From Strigamia acuminata (lineage: Eukaryota; Arthropoda; Chilopoda; Geophilomorpha; Linotaeniidae): a stretch of 64,000 nt of DNA. Made by a program: the position numbers and the translations under genes. This document shows, one piece after another, positions 11,678-23,000 of this stretch. The notes beneath the pieces were generated by a model that ran no database searches, was not told where the DNA came from, and worked only from the letters and a program-made list of their open reading frames with translations. The stretch covers positions 9,180,186 through 9,244,185 of the forward strand of contig OX442317.1 in assembly GCA_949358305.1 (NCBI GenBank). The letters run 5' to 3'. Position 1 is the first letter of the stretch. The number at the start of each line of letters is the position of its first letter.

Positions 11678-12076
11678 TAGGTGCGTTCAATCTCCTAGAC
11701 GAAAGTCACTTAACTGACTTAACTGCCTTTCAGAGGGCGGAAGTGACGATAATTACGTCACATTTTGACCAAGTAAAGTCACTAAAGTGACTTTCAGGAA
11801 AGTAACTGAAAAGTTCCTTTTCCACCTTTTAAAAGTCACTTATGTGCGTGCGCATGCGCATTGCACATTTAACAAAGCTACAGTGGCAGCCATTTTGTTC
11901 TCGATGAACACACGTGTAGGTAGATTTACGTGTGGCACACGGTAAATTCACACGTGTGGCACACGGTAAATGGAAATGGAAATCTGGTGGTAAGTAAGTG
12001 CATTCAAACAAAAGTGACTTTGAGGAAAGGAAGGAAAGTGAAAGTCACTTCTTCTAACCCAGATTGAACGCACCTA
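11678..12076. mobile_element. MITE with 16-bp inverted repeats, TAGGTGCGTTCAATCT
   Basis: Perfect inverted termini at 11678-11693 and 12061-12076 bound a 399-bp segment that splits a repeat found intact at 26703-26760 (GCTTTGTTAATGTCTT). The interior has several AAGTCACTT/AAGTGACTT palindromic motifs and two CACACGTGTGGCACACGG copies. No protein gene. The target duplication could not be resolved, although TA or TTA is possible. Confidence 0.7.
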
Positions 12077-12475
12077 ATGTCTTTCAAGCCATATAACTCT
12101 TGCTGAAATGGTTTGGAACTTTTTAAAATCGATTTCTTCACCGATTTTTGCTGTCAGTGATAGTTTTAATCATATACAGTGTAGGCTGCGTAGCCCGGAC
12201 ATAGGACGGGACCCAGAAACTTGTCCGGTCTAGGGAATGTCCGGATGGGAAAGGAGATTTAATATTGCTGGGTATTGGTCGGGACCAAATCAAGCCCTCC
12301 AAACTGTCCGGACCACACAGCTGTGGCATACTTAATTTTGTTTTTCAAGGTAATATGATGAGTATTTCTACATTATTAGAATTCACAGAGATATGATGTA
12401 AAAACCGCCCTATTTTGTTCAGAGAAATCATTTCAGTTGGAATGTCAGCCCATGTTGACAGTGACAGTTTAAAGC
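12077..12475 (+). pseudogene. SPIFA-family exon relic, interrupted
   Basis: DNA matching the SPIFA exon (AACTCTTGCTGAAATGGTTTGG, TTTTTCACCGATTTTTGCTGTCAGTGA) is interrupted at about 12180 by roughly 140 bp of unrelated GC-richer sequence containing repeated TGTCCGG motifs. It resumes near 12335 with CTTAATTTTGTTTTTCAAGGTAATATG and the dispersed downstream block. Confidence 0.4.
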
Positions 12476-13910
12476 ATGAAAGACTAAGAACTATACCCAA
12501 ATGTTTGCCTTAAAATATTCTTCATGCTACTACTCTAGAGATAGAAAAATAGAAATTTGTATACAGAAATAAAAGAATCAAACACAAAAAATTGATGGAA
12601 TCAACACCTGAAAAAGCCATCCAAAATACATTTCTCCATCTGTAAATGCATTTTTTCCATCTGTAAATACATTTTTTTTGCTTGAAAATGTCATTTTTGA
12701 AGTTTATGACCATCCTCTGAGCCACTGATCACTTTGAAAATAAAAACCAGGTTTCAAAAATCAAATCCCAAATTAAACACCTGAAGTCACGAAAACCCAC
12801 AACACAAATTCAATTTCAAATGAAAAATTCAAACCAAACTTTGGAAAACCACCAAAAACTACCAAAAAGTGCATCAAATAATATTCTTGCCAAATAAATA
12901 CGAATACTCAACCGCCACATGATGAAAATACAATTCGAACTAAGCCTATAGAGGCCTAAAATGGCGCAAAAGAACAAATGCAAGAAACTAAATGGATCAT
13001 TTTTCAAAGAATTCAAACCTGCTGAGCAATTTGCGGAAATGTTAACGCCGTGTTTATGAAACCAATCAACCTTTTGGAAATGAAACCCGAATTAAATAGC
13101 GTGAAAAACGAACACAGCCATGTCGAAGAGCAAAACCTTGCTGTTCGTGTTCGCCTCGCCTCGTGCTGATCGAGACGAAATTACGTGACAGATTATTGTT
13201 TAGCGTCTTATATTTGAGTTTCCAAACATCTCACCAGGCGGCTGTGGGCGTATTCTTAAATCTTAAGAAATCCTCCAAACACACTCCGCTTGTTTTTCAA
13301 CGACCAATCGCAAGTAAGGATTATTTTTAGTCTTATTGTATACAGAGCTCGGATAGGCAAAGAACGGCACCAAATGTCACCTTTAGGGTTCCCGGTTTAG
13401 CGAAAGAAAGAATGGACGATGGACCGTTTGGTTTCGTGGTCCGATTTTACAGCAGAAATAACTCGCGTTGCTTGAAGATATTCTGGACGGCCAACACGCT
13501 AAAAATTGCCCGTTAGCATCCATCATGTGTAACTACTATTAAGCGGCCTGAGCGGGGTTAAAATGCCCAAAAATGTCTAGTTTACTTAACCCTTTCACCG
13601 TCAAACCCGTAAATTTACGTAAATATACCTTGTTGTCAACCCCATAAATGTACGTTTTCGAAGAGCGAAAAATATACGAAATAAAATGCAAAAATATGCG
13701 TAAATAACATTTCGATTGCATTTATACAAAAAATGTATTAATAAACAAATTTGCACTGCTCGTTTATTATTTCTCCAAAAAATATAAACTTCATTTTCCG
13801 TCCACTGTTTTCCCAAGTTCCTTCCGATATGCAGCGACCTCGACTCCTTCCCAGTCTCGAACCGTCAAAGGCTGATAAAACCTAAGCGAACAAAACATTA
13901 AAAACCCCAA
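12475..13910 (+). repeat. Segmental duplication, first copy (partner 35579-36133 plus 41225-42120)
   Basis: From GAAAGACTAAGAACTATACC to AACCCCAACC this stretch matches the second copy almost base for base. In the second copy a 511-bp MITE (35068-35578) and a 5.1-kb Copia element (36134-41224) were inserted later. It contains a 37-codon frame at 13056-13169 (MKPINLLEMKPELNSVKNE...), frameshifted in the partner but partly shared at 56664, so a coding role is doubtful. Confidence 0.8.
13204..13475 (+). pseudogene. Decayed peroxidase last-exon fragment
   Basis: Matches the end of peroxidase exon 11, the short intron and exon 12 ([20 protein letters not shown]). It has a small insertion after GGCGTATTC, a shortened intron and a stop codon changed to TAC. 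It lacks all upstream exons. Its partner is at 41385-41665. Confidence 0.8.
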
Positions 13911-13912
13911 CC
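13885..13912 (-). pseudogene. Relic of the aldo-keto reductase last codons
   Basis: In the partner copy the reductase stop codon lies at 42101-42103. Here the equivalent minus-strand stop and about nine preceding codons survive (positions 13890-13912). The next base joins sequence that lies about 1.9 kb further on in the partner, downstream of the whole reductase gene. The gene was therefore deleted in this copy, or this copy is the derived one. Confidence 0.65.
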
Positions 13913-14028
13913 AAATTTTAAAATCTCCATGCAAATGATTTCATAACGCAAAATTATGGTAATTAAACTTGCCAAATTTAAAAAAAAAAAATTAATTTTT
14001 TTTTTCAAAATTGCATGTCGCGTTATGT

Positions 14029-14121
14029 GAACGTTCAACCACGGACACACACAATATTTACTTTATCGTGTCCGTGGCTCAACGTCGCACGAACGTTCAA
14101 CGCACAGGGCACATATATAAA
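14029..14121 (+). promoter_or_regulatory. Promoter of the first SANT-like/DLEPKL gene
   Basis: A TATATAAA box lies at 14114-14121, about 95 bp before the ATG. Two GAACGTTC palindromes (14029-14036, 14091-14098) fit the GAAnnTTC core of heat-shock elements. Between them an inverted repeat (CCACGGACAC at 14039-14048, GTGTCCGTGG at 14068-14077) is present only in this copy. The second gene has TATA at 44121-44128 and one GAACGTTC at 44098-44105. The heat-shock reading is inference. Confidence 0.5.
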
Positions 14122-14215
14122 CGCCTTGCAGTGCGTTGAGAGTTATTCTTCTCTCTCGACCGTCAAGAGACAACACCAGATCAACGCTATTATTCCATTC
14201 AATTCGATTTGCATA

Positions 14216-14893
14216 ATGAAAGGCAAAGGCACCGCTTCGTCGCCCCGTTGGTCTAAAATCTCTTCGGACGTGTTGGTCAAGGTGATCGCTAGTAACGTGC
14301 AGAGCGTGGACGAATTAAAGGGAACCAACCTGCCGATTATGGTGAAAATTAACGAAGAATTGAGCGATTTGGGTTTCCAGGTGAATAAGAGAACGCAGAA
14401 TTGGATTCACGGGTGCTACAAAAGAAACACGAAAAACATTCGGAACCAAGTGAAAGAAATATTGGAACGTAGAAACGCCGAAGATGTCAACAAAGAAAAT
14501 GTTAAACCTGCAATCGAATCGACCGCTGCTGCACAACCCGTCAAATGCGAAATGCCCATGGAAATCGACGATTGTAAGCCACAAATGTCCGTCGATTTAG
14601 AACCGTCCGTGAATTTAGAGACGAAACTATCTGTGGATGTGGAACAATCAGTGGATTTAGAGCCGAAACTATCGATGGATTTAGAACAATCAGTAGATTT
14701 AGAGCCGAAATTGTCGATAGATTTAGACCAATCTGTGGATTTAGAACCGAAACTAGCTGCGGTCACTAATTTAAAGGCGAATCAATCTAATAATTTTGTA
14801 CAATTCATTGATTTACAACAATCCGTGGATTTAGAACCAAGCTGCTGTGATTCAGAACTACCGGAGAACCGAATTCGTCAAATTGATTTCTAA
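14216..14893 (+). CDS. Myb/SANT-like DNA-binding protein with short DLEPKL tail
   Basis: A 225-residue single-exon frame. Residues about 8-80 look like a Myb/SANT-like (trihelix/MADF-type) domain: WSKISSDVLVKVI, then ELSDLGFQVNKRTQNWIHGC and a basic YKRNTKNIRNQVKEI helix. Such domains bind DNA in the nucleus. An acidic tail follows, with about eight units of SVDLEP or KLSMDLEQ type. The C-terminus (FVQFIDLQQSVDLEPSCCDS) is shared with the second copy at 44223. The ATG is the first after a TATA promoter and is conserved between copies. An acidic activation tail is a guess. Alternatively it derives from a domesticated transposon protein, because SANT-like domains are frequent there. Confidence 0.65.
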   Translation: MKGKGTASSPRWSKISSDVLVKVIASNVQSVDELKGTNLPIMVKINEELSDLGFQVNKRTQNWIHGCYKRNTKNIRNQVKEILERRNAEDVNKENVKPAIESTAAAQPVKCEMPMEIDDCKPQMSVDLEPSVNLETKLSVDVEQSVDLEPKLSMDLEQSVDLEPKLSIDLDQSVDLEPKLAAVTNLKANQSNNFVQFIDLQQSVDLEPSCCDSELPENRIRQIDF

Positions 14894-15158
14894 TTGAACC
14901 AACTCATCACTAATTTTTTCACCAAATAATTTTTAAACCAAAACCAACCAATTTTTGTGCGAAATCTGGAACCAAAATGGCCACCCTCTTGTTTGTTTTC
15001 GGAATAAGCCACTCCTGAACCACACACATTACACAGTAGTTATAAAAAAAAGCGTATACCCCCATACACCCTCCACTATTACATCGCAAATAAGTAAACC
15101 GAATATTCAGTGCAACCCTAATTACCAGTATTTAAAAATAAAACAATTTCCATTGTAG

Positions 15159-15872
15159 GAATCCCATTACCCCTTGCGAAAACTTGTCGTCAATGGATCT
15201 TCGAGCATGGGCTGAAAGAGATGCAACCAGAGGCCGACAACAAACTGGCTTCCAAGACGAAAACCAAATACTTCCAAACGAACCCGACACCAGACAAGAT
15301 CCCGCTCGAACAGCTCCCGGAGCACAAGTTGTGTTTAACCCGCCACCGGATGACAACAGACAACCAGCTACACCCAGACCCATCCCTAGACAACCTATAA
15401 AGCAACCTATAAGGCCACCTTTAAGGCACCCAGTGGTGCAATCAACGCCAAGACCACAATTCCCATTCAAATTCAGTCCACCAACAAACTGTCAATTTCC
15501 CCAATGTCCAGTGACAAGACCACCAATTAATCAATTCTCCACCAGGCAATTCTTCCCTTTCCAGTCTTCCAATTTCTCTCCTAGACCCAACCTCAGGCCA
15601 AACCCAACATCAAACCATTTGAGTTTCCAAACATCTCACCAGGCGGCTGTGGGAGAATTCTTAAGGAATTCTCCAAACACACTCCGCTTGTTTTTCAACG
15701 ACCAATCGCAAGTAAGAATTTTTTTAAGTCTTATTGCGCTATGATTGATAGAAACTTCTGTGCACAGAGCTCGGATAGGCAAAGAACGGCACCGAATGTC
15801 GCGTTGAGAGTTCCCGGTTTGGCAAAAGACGGAGTGGAAGATGGACCGTTTGGTTTCGTGGTCCGATTTTAG
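15159..15872 (+). pseudogene. Intact duplicate of the last two peroxidase exons
   Basis: Positions 15159-15711 and 15768-15872 have exactly the lengths of peroxidase exons 11 and 12 (553 and 105 nt). They keep the 3' splice site before GAATCCC, the GTAAG donor and the stop, and have only scattered substitutions. Some are clustered, such as RQPIKQPIRPP here against [11 protein letters not shown] in the gene. None of exons 1-10 is present, so it cannot encode a peroxidase alone. Either it is a 5'-truncated duplicate or it serves as an alternative 3' end spliced from the gene about 10 kb upstream. Homology continues through the 3' UTR to about 16617. Confidence 0.8.
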
Positions 15873-16036
15873 AGCGGAGATAACACGCGTTGCTTGGAGA
15901 TATTCTGGACGGCCAACACGCATTTTCGTCACACGGCTAAAAATTGCTCGTTAGCATTGATCATGCGCATCCAATGGCGTAACTACTAAGGCGGCCTGAG
16001 TAAGGTTAAATGCCCAAAAATGTCTAGTTTACTTAA

Positions 16037-16255
16037 CCCTTTCACCGTCAAACACGTAAATATACCTTGTTATCAAACACATAAATGTACATTTTCCTGA
16101 AAAACGGAAAATATACGTAATAAAATGCAAAAATATGCAAAATATGCATAAATAATTAGGAAAAAATGCCAAGAAAACGGGAAAATAATGCAAAAAACAA
16201 AAGCAAAAAAAAAAATTCAAAAGAAAAATGCAAACAATACTCGACAGTGAAAGGG
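16037..16255. mobile_element. piggyBac-like MITE copy behind the duplicated peroxidase tail
   Basis: Starts CCCTTTCACCGTC after TTAA and ends GACAGTGAAAGGG. It is the longer sister of the element at 6177-6312, with about 80 extra A-rich bases inside. Confidence 0.6.
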
Positions 16256-16619
16256 TTGAAAACCGGAAACTGGTAGTTAAGCCACTGGTTTGAGCCGCTC
16301 CAAGAAAATGCATCTTCGAACTTTTTAACGTTCGTTGTTGATTAACGAAACCATTCTCGGCAAATGCTTATTGCAGTAGTTCATCTTTTGCAACATTTCG
16401 ATTGCATTTGTACAAAACTGTATTAATAAACAAATTTGCACCGCTTGTTTACTTTAAACTAAGTTATTGTTTGTCCAAAAAATATAAACTTCATTTTTCC
16501 TTCACTGTTTTCTCAAGTTCCTTCAGATATGCAGCGACCTCGATTCCTTCCCAGAAATTATTATTCATTAAATTAATATTATTAAAAATTAAATTAATCT
16601 GTGAAAAAGTGCTAAACTT

Positions 16620-17150
16620 ACGCGTCTACAAGAAGCAAAAGGAAGAAACACCCTATCCACAAACTAATCAAATTTACAGTTCAAGAGTTTGACAGAACTG
16701 TACAGTAATTACAAAATAAAAATTCACTAGTTTACTCTGACTTTGACTGGGTTTTTCATTACTTTCTCTGTATTGCAATACTGCAATATGTTTTCTAAGC
16801 TTAACTTATATTTCAAACAGTCTGACACTCTTCAAGCGTGCCATTAGGACCAGGAAGAAGGGTTAATGGCCAGAAGAGGGGTTAAAACTACGGTAACAAA
16901 AAACGACAAAAGTAGGGATCATCGTAACCATGTGGCCACGAGGTTGACTGTTGACTGGATAGAGAACTACGAAAGATTAAGTGCAAACTTCAAGCTAAGT
17001 TAGGCTAAGGAAATAAACCACGAGTGCATAAAATGGAAAATGCAGGATGCCAGGTTGAAGAAATGTACAAGCAGAAGAGATATAAAACTTATATAAGTCA
17101 AAGAAGTGATTCCAATTTCACTTCATCTTAATCCTTATTTGAATTCTCAG
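16620..17150. other. No gene recognised
   Basis: Mixed sequence after the end of the peroxidase-tail duplication. No convincing frames, splice patterns or repeats were seen. A dispersed block shared with 10640-10800 begins at about 17150. Confidence 0.4.
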
Positions 17151-17285
17151 ATATATGATGTAAAAACCGTCCTATCTTGTTCAGAAAAACCATTTCAGTT
17201 GGAATGTCAGCCCATGTGGCAACATAAAGCATGAAAGAGATTAAGAACTACACCCCAATTTTTGCCTTAAAGTATTCTTCATTAC

Positions 17286-17430
17286 GTGGTTACGTTAGTT
17301 TGTGTTAGGTCAGGTTAGGTTAGGTTAGGTCAGGTTAAGTTAGGTTAGGTCAGGTTAGGTTAGGTCAGGTTAGGTTAGGTTAGGTAAGGCCAGGTTAGGT
17401 AAGGTCAGGTTAGGTCAGGTTAAGTTCGGT
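17286..17430 (+). repeat. Telomere-like GGTTA/GGTCA array (TTAGG type)
   Basis: About 25 pentamers of GGTTA with interspersed GGTCA and AGGTAAGG variants form a degenerate G-rich array in the phase of the arthropod telomere repeat TTAGG. The start is GTTACGTTAGTTTG and the end is TTAAGTTCGG. Interstitial position and many variants argue against an active telomere. Confidence 0.75.
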
Positions 17431-17450
17431 TTTTGGATTTTTTTACTGTA

Positions 17451-17500
17451 CCGTTTCATCGAAAATATTGAATAAAAGGTACGTTTCGTCGATGAAACGG
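17451..17500. repeat. Perfect 12-bp inverted repeat beside the telomere-like array
   Basis: CCGTTTCATCGA (17451-17462) and TCGATGAAACGG (17489-17500) can fold into a 12-bp stem with a 26-base loop. Confidence 0.6.
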
Positions 17501-17602
17501 GATTCGATGACGTGACCCGACTTCTGAAAAAACTTACTCGCTGTTGTGTATCGACCATTGCCTTTTTCCACGCCATATTGTACTTAACAATACTTTCGTT
17601 AT

Positions 17603-18123
17603 CATTAGAGAGTTTGCGGGATGCATTTTTCCCTTATTTAGCTCCACAATACACTATTTAAATAGTGTATCGTGGAGCAAACAACCTTTAGTGTATCGTT
17701 TTGATACTTTTGAACACTAAAATAAAATATAGCGCAGCCAATCCGGTAGTTTTCCACTATTTACGTCACGGCCTTAAAATTTGGATTAGCAACGACCTCG
17801 TTCGCCGCCATTTTAATTTCTCCGCTTCGATCGCAAAAGGCACGTATTTAGGTTTATATCATTGTTTTCTTTTTCATTTGGTTTTAATTCACAATAATAA
17901 AGGTGCTTCATTGTTTTGAAGCAATAAAATACAACAATTGTCTCTAATTTTTTTCAAAAGAGACTGCTACAGTTTCGGTGATCACGTGACATAGTGAAAT
18001 AGTGTAGTGATAGGGAAAAATGCAGCCCGCAAAAACTTATTTTATCATTTTTCCCTTACACTATTTTTATACCGTATAGTCTTTAACTGTAAGGGAAAAA
18101 TGCATCCCGCAAACTCTCTAATG
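17603..18123. mobile_element. MITE with 34-bp perfect terminal inverted repeats
   Basis: CATTAGAGAGTTTGCGGG... at 17603-17636 is repeated in inverted orientation at 18090-18123. TA lies inside each end, so a Tc1/mariner-type TA target with 29-bp inverted repeats is a good fit. A second palindrome inside (17641-17678, arms of 19 bp with one mismatch around ATTTAAAT) and further internal copies of the GGGAAAAATGCAGCCCGC motif give the element a nested fold-back structure. The 72-codon frame inside is not convincing. Confidence 0.8.
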
Positions 18124-18726
18124 TACAGCGTGTTGCTAGGTATTTAGTTGCCTAGCAACCCGCCCCCTTACTACGAATTATTAAATCACCATACTTTCTG
18201 GCCTTTTAGGCCTCGACGCAAACATGCAGATAAAAACGACATTTTAGTAGTTGGATGTAATCACACAACAAATATATCACTCGCATCCGTCACCAGAGAG
18301 CGAAGTTTTGAGCAGATCCTCAACAGAAATTAATTCACACAAGAATTTGGACATATTCCAGCAGTGAATAGTCGATGCTACAACTGAACAAAAGCCACCA
18401 TTGTTGCGCTCATTTAATTCTGCATTTTCGTTTATTTAACCGTTTAATTTTTGTATTATTTGACATTTTGTATAACTTTCCAAAGAATAAATTAAGTGTG
18501 TTTTATTTTGAGAAAATTCACATCTCTTTATTGAATTTTCCTATAGCTTTGGTCAACTTGAGAAATAATCAAGTTAATCAATCACTTTAACATTTTAAAT
18601 AGTAAATTAGTTAGTCAGTTTAGAGTATTTTAGTTTTAATTAAGTATAAGACCCGGTGAGGCATCAGTGCTCTTGATTTTTTAGATTTAATTAAGCTAAG
18701 AGTCAGGATCACTAGAAACTCTTGCT

Positions 18727-19460
18727 GAAATGGGAAGGGAATATTTACTGGGCATTTTTTCATCCATTATAGCTGTCAGTGACAGCTTTCATCATATATC
18801 CCACCAAAACTTAAATGGCATCACTGACGCCTAAAAGAGGTCTTTCTTCTTGTCCATCGTGGGCCCGGACACATACGCCCTTGCACATAACCTGATGTAT
18901 CCTGGGTTATGCATAGGAGCTTTCGCAATGTTCGTGCTGAATTTTGTTTTAGCTAAGTAATTTGATGGATAATTTATACATAAATTATGTACATTATACA
19001 CCTATCTAATTGTAGTTTAAAACCAAAAGTCCATACTTATTCCAAAGAGGAGGAAGACCATCTCCGCGAATTATGTCTTAATACACGACAACAAGGATAT
19101 ATTTCAAATGGCGCATTAATGAAATTCCAATATCGGCACTACGCTGTGTTTCAGGCCAATTTTTCCCCGATATTTGCTATAACCGATTGTAAAAATGATG
19201 AAATACCGTGCAGTTGTGGATGGATTCAATCATCAAGGGCATTTTTTTCTTGGAGCATTTACTATGTTGATGCTGAGCTATGTTTTAGCCAGGTAATTTG
19301 TTGAATACTTTAGACACAAATCATGCTATTGTGCATCTAATTGTAGATTTAAAAGAAGAGTACATACACACAAGACAACGAGGATCTACGGGCGTTATAT
19401 CGAAACACGCGTCCACGAGGCTACTATACTCAAGATAGAAGAATAGAAATTTGTATACAG
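18727..19460 (+). pseudogene. Array of SPIFA-family exons, partly decayed
   Basis: A first SPIFA exon (18731-18953) is frameshifted but keeps its membrane-coding end and an AAG/TAATTTG donor-like site. An intron of about 60 bp follows, ending TTGTAG, and then an exon that reads LKPKVHTYSKEEEDHLRELC through LMKFQYRHY (19013-19154). The sequence then fuses directly to a second SPIFA-type exon (FSPIFAITDCKNDEIPCSCGW, to 19292) with the donor CAGGTAATTTG and a decayed next exon. This gives the best picture of the two-exon structure of the family. This copy itself may not be functional. Confidence 0.5.
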
Positions 19461-19601
19461 AAATAAGAGAACTTTTTAAAAGGGATTTTTTCACCGATAT
19501 TTGCTATCACTAACATCTTTAATCATATATCCCACAAAGAAGGCGGAAATGATGAATTACCATGCCAGTTTGGAATTTTTCACTTAACGGTGGCATTTTG
19601 C

Positions 19602-19898
19602 ATGGGAGCTATTTGGCGTATAACACCCATTAAAAAAAAGAAAGGGTCCTATTTTGTTCAGCTAGAAGCACGAGCAAATCAAATTGCTGCTGGAAATTTG
19701 AAGGCACAATTTACCGCATTAGCATTAGCACAACAATCTCCACCAACCCAACATTTCACACTGAATTTTTACCCACCAATGAACACGGCAGATTTTCATT
19801 ACATTTGCCGCCATTTGAAAGAAGTTCAGATCTGGAGATACGCGGCTATCCTATATATCCTCAACCTCTCAATTGTGGCACTTTTCCTTATGTTTTAA
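19602..19898 (+). CDS. Small tail-anchored protein, QIAAGNL family, long form
   Basis: From ATG 19602 the frame gives 98 residues: a basic start, LEARANQIAAGNLKAQF, a middle containing HFTLNFYPPMNTADFHYICR, and a C-terminal membrane segment (WRYAAILYILNLSIVALFLMF) at the stop. Its 5' end is fused to a SPIFA-type exon, and the frame of the first 20 codons differs from the relative at 8647, so the start may be damaged. The middle is absent from the 8647 copy. Membrane anchoring is inferred from hydrophobicity. Function is unknown. Confidence 0.4.
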   Translation: MGAIWRITPIKKKKGSYFVQLEARANQIAAGNLKAQFTALALAQQSPPTQHFTLNFYPPMNTADFHYICRHLKEVQIWRYAAILYILNLSIVALFLMF

Positions 19899-20049
19899 AA
19901 TATTACTTATATAGAAAATCGTGGCCAATATAAACACGTTTTTTTCGTTTTGTTTTTTTAAATAGATGAACTTTAGTATAAACATGTCCGTGATTGCCCA
20001 AGGGAAATCAACGATTCGCCGGGCCACTTTCACTTTCATGGAAGCTCTT

Positions 20050-23000
20050 TGTTGGTTTTCAATCCTGTAGTAACTGTGTTAATTGTTTTAAATAAAAGTC
20101 AAAAGCCACGATAACAAAATGCGTGTTGTATTCAAGTGAGAACAAAGATGATACAAAGTGAGAGTAATAATCATTGGTTACAAATTATGGGGGTTAATAC
20201 GGTGGTGGCTCCATCTATCAATAAGCAATGATAACAAATCCCTTCCTGCGATTTATAGATGGTGCAAATCTAATTTCTAATTTCTATTCAAAATCAACCA
20301 TTCCCAACAATTCGGCACATCTTGTGATTGCGTCTTTCTCTACCGGCTTTGTCAAAATATCAGCTGGCATTGATTTAGTCCCTACGAAATTTAACACGTA
20401 ATTTTCGTCTTCTATCTCATCTTTAACAAAAAGATATCTTAGAGCAATGTGCTTAGTTTTACTTCTATTCATTGTTCCCTTCGCGACAGCTATGGCTGAT
20501 GTGCTGTCTGAAAACATTGTTACAGGTCGTTTGCACAAATGATCTAACTTTAATTCTGTCAAAAAATTTACTAACCACTTTCCTTCTTTAATCCCATCGC
20601 AAACAGCCATATATTCGGCTTCGCAAGATGAAAGACACACCATTTTTTGTTTGGCTGATTTCCAACTAATTGCAGTTCCAAATAAAGTAAATGCAAAACC
20701 TGTAGTTGACTTTCCTTGATCTAGCTTGCCATTCCAGGAAGTGTCAGTGTATCCCTGTAATGGGCTTTCAAATCTCTTATATTCTAAGCGTCTGTTAATC
20801 GTCCCTTTCAAAAATCTTACAACTCTTTTCGCTAACGTCCATTTCTCTTGATCATAATTCTGATTAAAACGGCCCAAGAAATGAACAACGAATGCAATAT
20901 CTGGCCTAGTGCCCTGAACTAGGTACATAAGAGCACCGATTAAGTTTTGATACGGTACCTCTTCTCTCACGAATTCTTTCGGTTGATTGCCTGAATTTTT
21001 CTTTGCTTTCTTTTCTTTCTTACTTTCAAACTCTTGCCCTTTTGTGATTGGAGTTTGCATTGGGTTGCAGTCTGTCATTCCAAACTTATCAATTATTTTT
21101 TGAATGTAAGCTGCCTGGGACAGGTGTAACTTTCCATTTGCCTTATCTCTTTCTATTTCTATCCCCAAAATCTTACTTGGTTCCCCTAAGTCTTTTATTT
21201 TAAAGTTTGATTTCAAAAGTTCAAAAATTGCATCTAACATTTTTTTCGTTTCAGCTGTGGAAATTGTGTCATCTACGTAAACCGCAATAATCGATTTAAG
21301 ACGACCATTTTCGAATTTTATGTAAACACATTCATCCGATTTTAATCTAATAAAACCGTTTTTCCTTAAAAATTTGTCTAACGTTTTGTACCACGTGCGG
21401 CCGCTGTTTTTTAAACCGTAGATGGCTTTCTCTAATCCACAAACCCACTCTGAACGATCCTTCTCTTCCCTTCCCGGGGGTTGTTCCATGAAAACAACTT
21501 CCTTCAACTTGCCGTGCAAGTATGCCGTGGTCATATCATGCTGCCTTATAGGCCATCCCCAATGGTTTGCTAAAGCTAAAATTATGCGTAGGGTCGTTAG
21601 CCGCATTACTGGTGAGTAAGATTCCTCAAAATCTATTCCGGGTCTTTGCCCCGCCCCTACGGCTACGAGCCTAGCTTTAAAGTTTGGTTTGTCTTCTGTT
21701 CCGTCCTTTACTCGAAATACCCACCTTGACTTTAATACTTTTCTATTTTCTGGGCGTGGAACTAATTTCCAAGTCTCCATTTCATGATGAGAATCTAGTT
21801 CTGACTTTATTGCTAAATCCCATTCCCGCTCATGTTCCCCTTCCATTGCTTCATCAATAGAATCTGGAACCACATACCTTATTAATTTACAATAAGATTT
21901 TCCTTTTGGGTGCAAAGTAAGTCTGTCTGGGGGTGCTGTATTTCGTGTTGATCTTCTCACGTAGTCGCTCGTTTCAGCTTCTCCATCGTTGTCGTTCGAG
22001 TTGTCCTCGTTCCCAGAAGCTGGTTCGTCATCGTTCGCCTCATTTGGTTGGTCTGGCTGACTATTTTCATCCGTTGTTGGCGTTTCGTCGTTCGATTCAA
22101 TCGAATGTAGACTTTGCGCGTCGTCGTCGCTTTGGTCCCACTCCGACGAATCATGTTCATTTTCGGTCGCGTTGGTGTAATGTGACTCTGTCGTATCGGA
22201 TACTGCGTCATCAATGTCTTCTGGCGTTGGATCCGGTATCACTGCCATCTCGGTGGTGTCGCTGATCGTTGTCGTCAGTAATTCCCCACCGCATTTTTCT
22301 TCAAAAAATTTTATGTCACGTGTCGGTTCAATTTTGCCATTTTCTGGGTAATAAACCCGGTAGCCTTTCCGGTCCATGCAGTAGCCTACAAAGATGCCTT
22401 CTTTGCTTTTTTGATCAAGTTTGTCCCTTTTTACATGTGGTATCCATGTACTAGCTACACACCCAAATTTTCGGAAATATCCGACGCACGGCTTTCGTCC
22501 CGACCATATTTCCTCTGGTGTCTTGTCGCCTTTAGTTTTCGACGTGCATCGGTTTCTCACATGAATTGCTGTTGCGACAGCTTCCGCCCAAAATTCTTTT
22601 GGTAATTTTGCGTCGGCTAAAATCGTTCTCGATGCCTCCATTACGGTTCTGTTCATTCTTTCCGCTTTTCCGTTTTGGGCAGGTGAATGGGGAATCGTTT
22701 TCTCGTGTTTTATTCCCTTCTTTTGTAGAAAATCTTCCATTTTCCTGTTCACAAACTCTGTCCCGTTGTCAGTTCTTATTCGTTTGACACGTTTTTCGGT
22801 TTGGTTTTCTACTTCATTTACAAAATTACAAAAAATTTCGTACACTTCACTTTTCCTTTTTAGAAAAAATCCAAACACCTTGTGTGACGCATCATCGACG
22901 ATTACCATCGTATACCAACTTCCTCCAATCGACTCCACGCTCATGGGTCCGCAGAGATCCATGTGTAACAATTCTAGGATGTCCGATTGTCTTGCTTCTT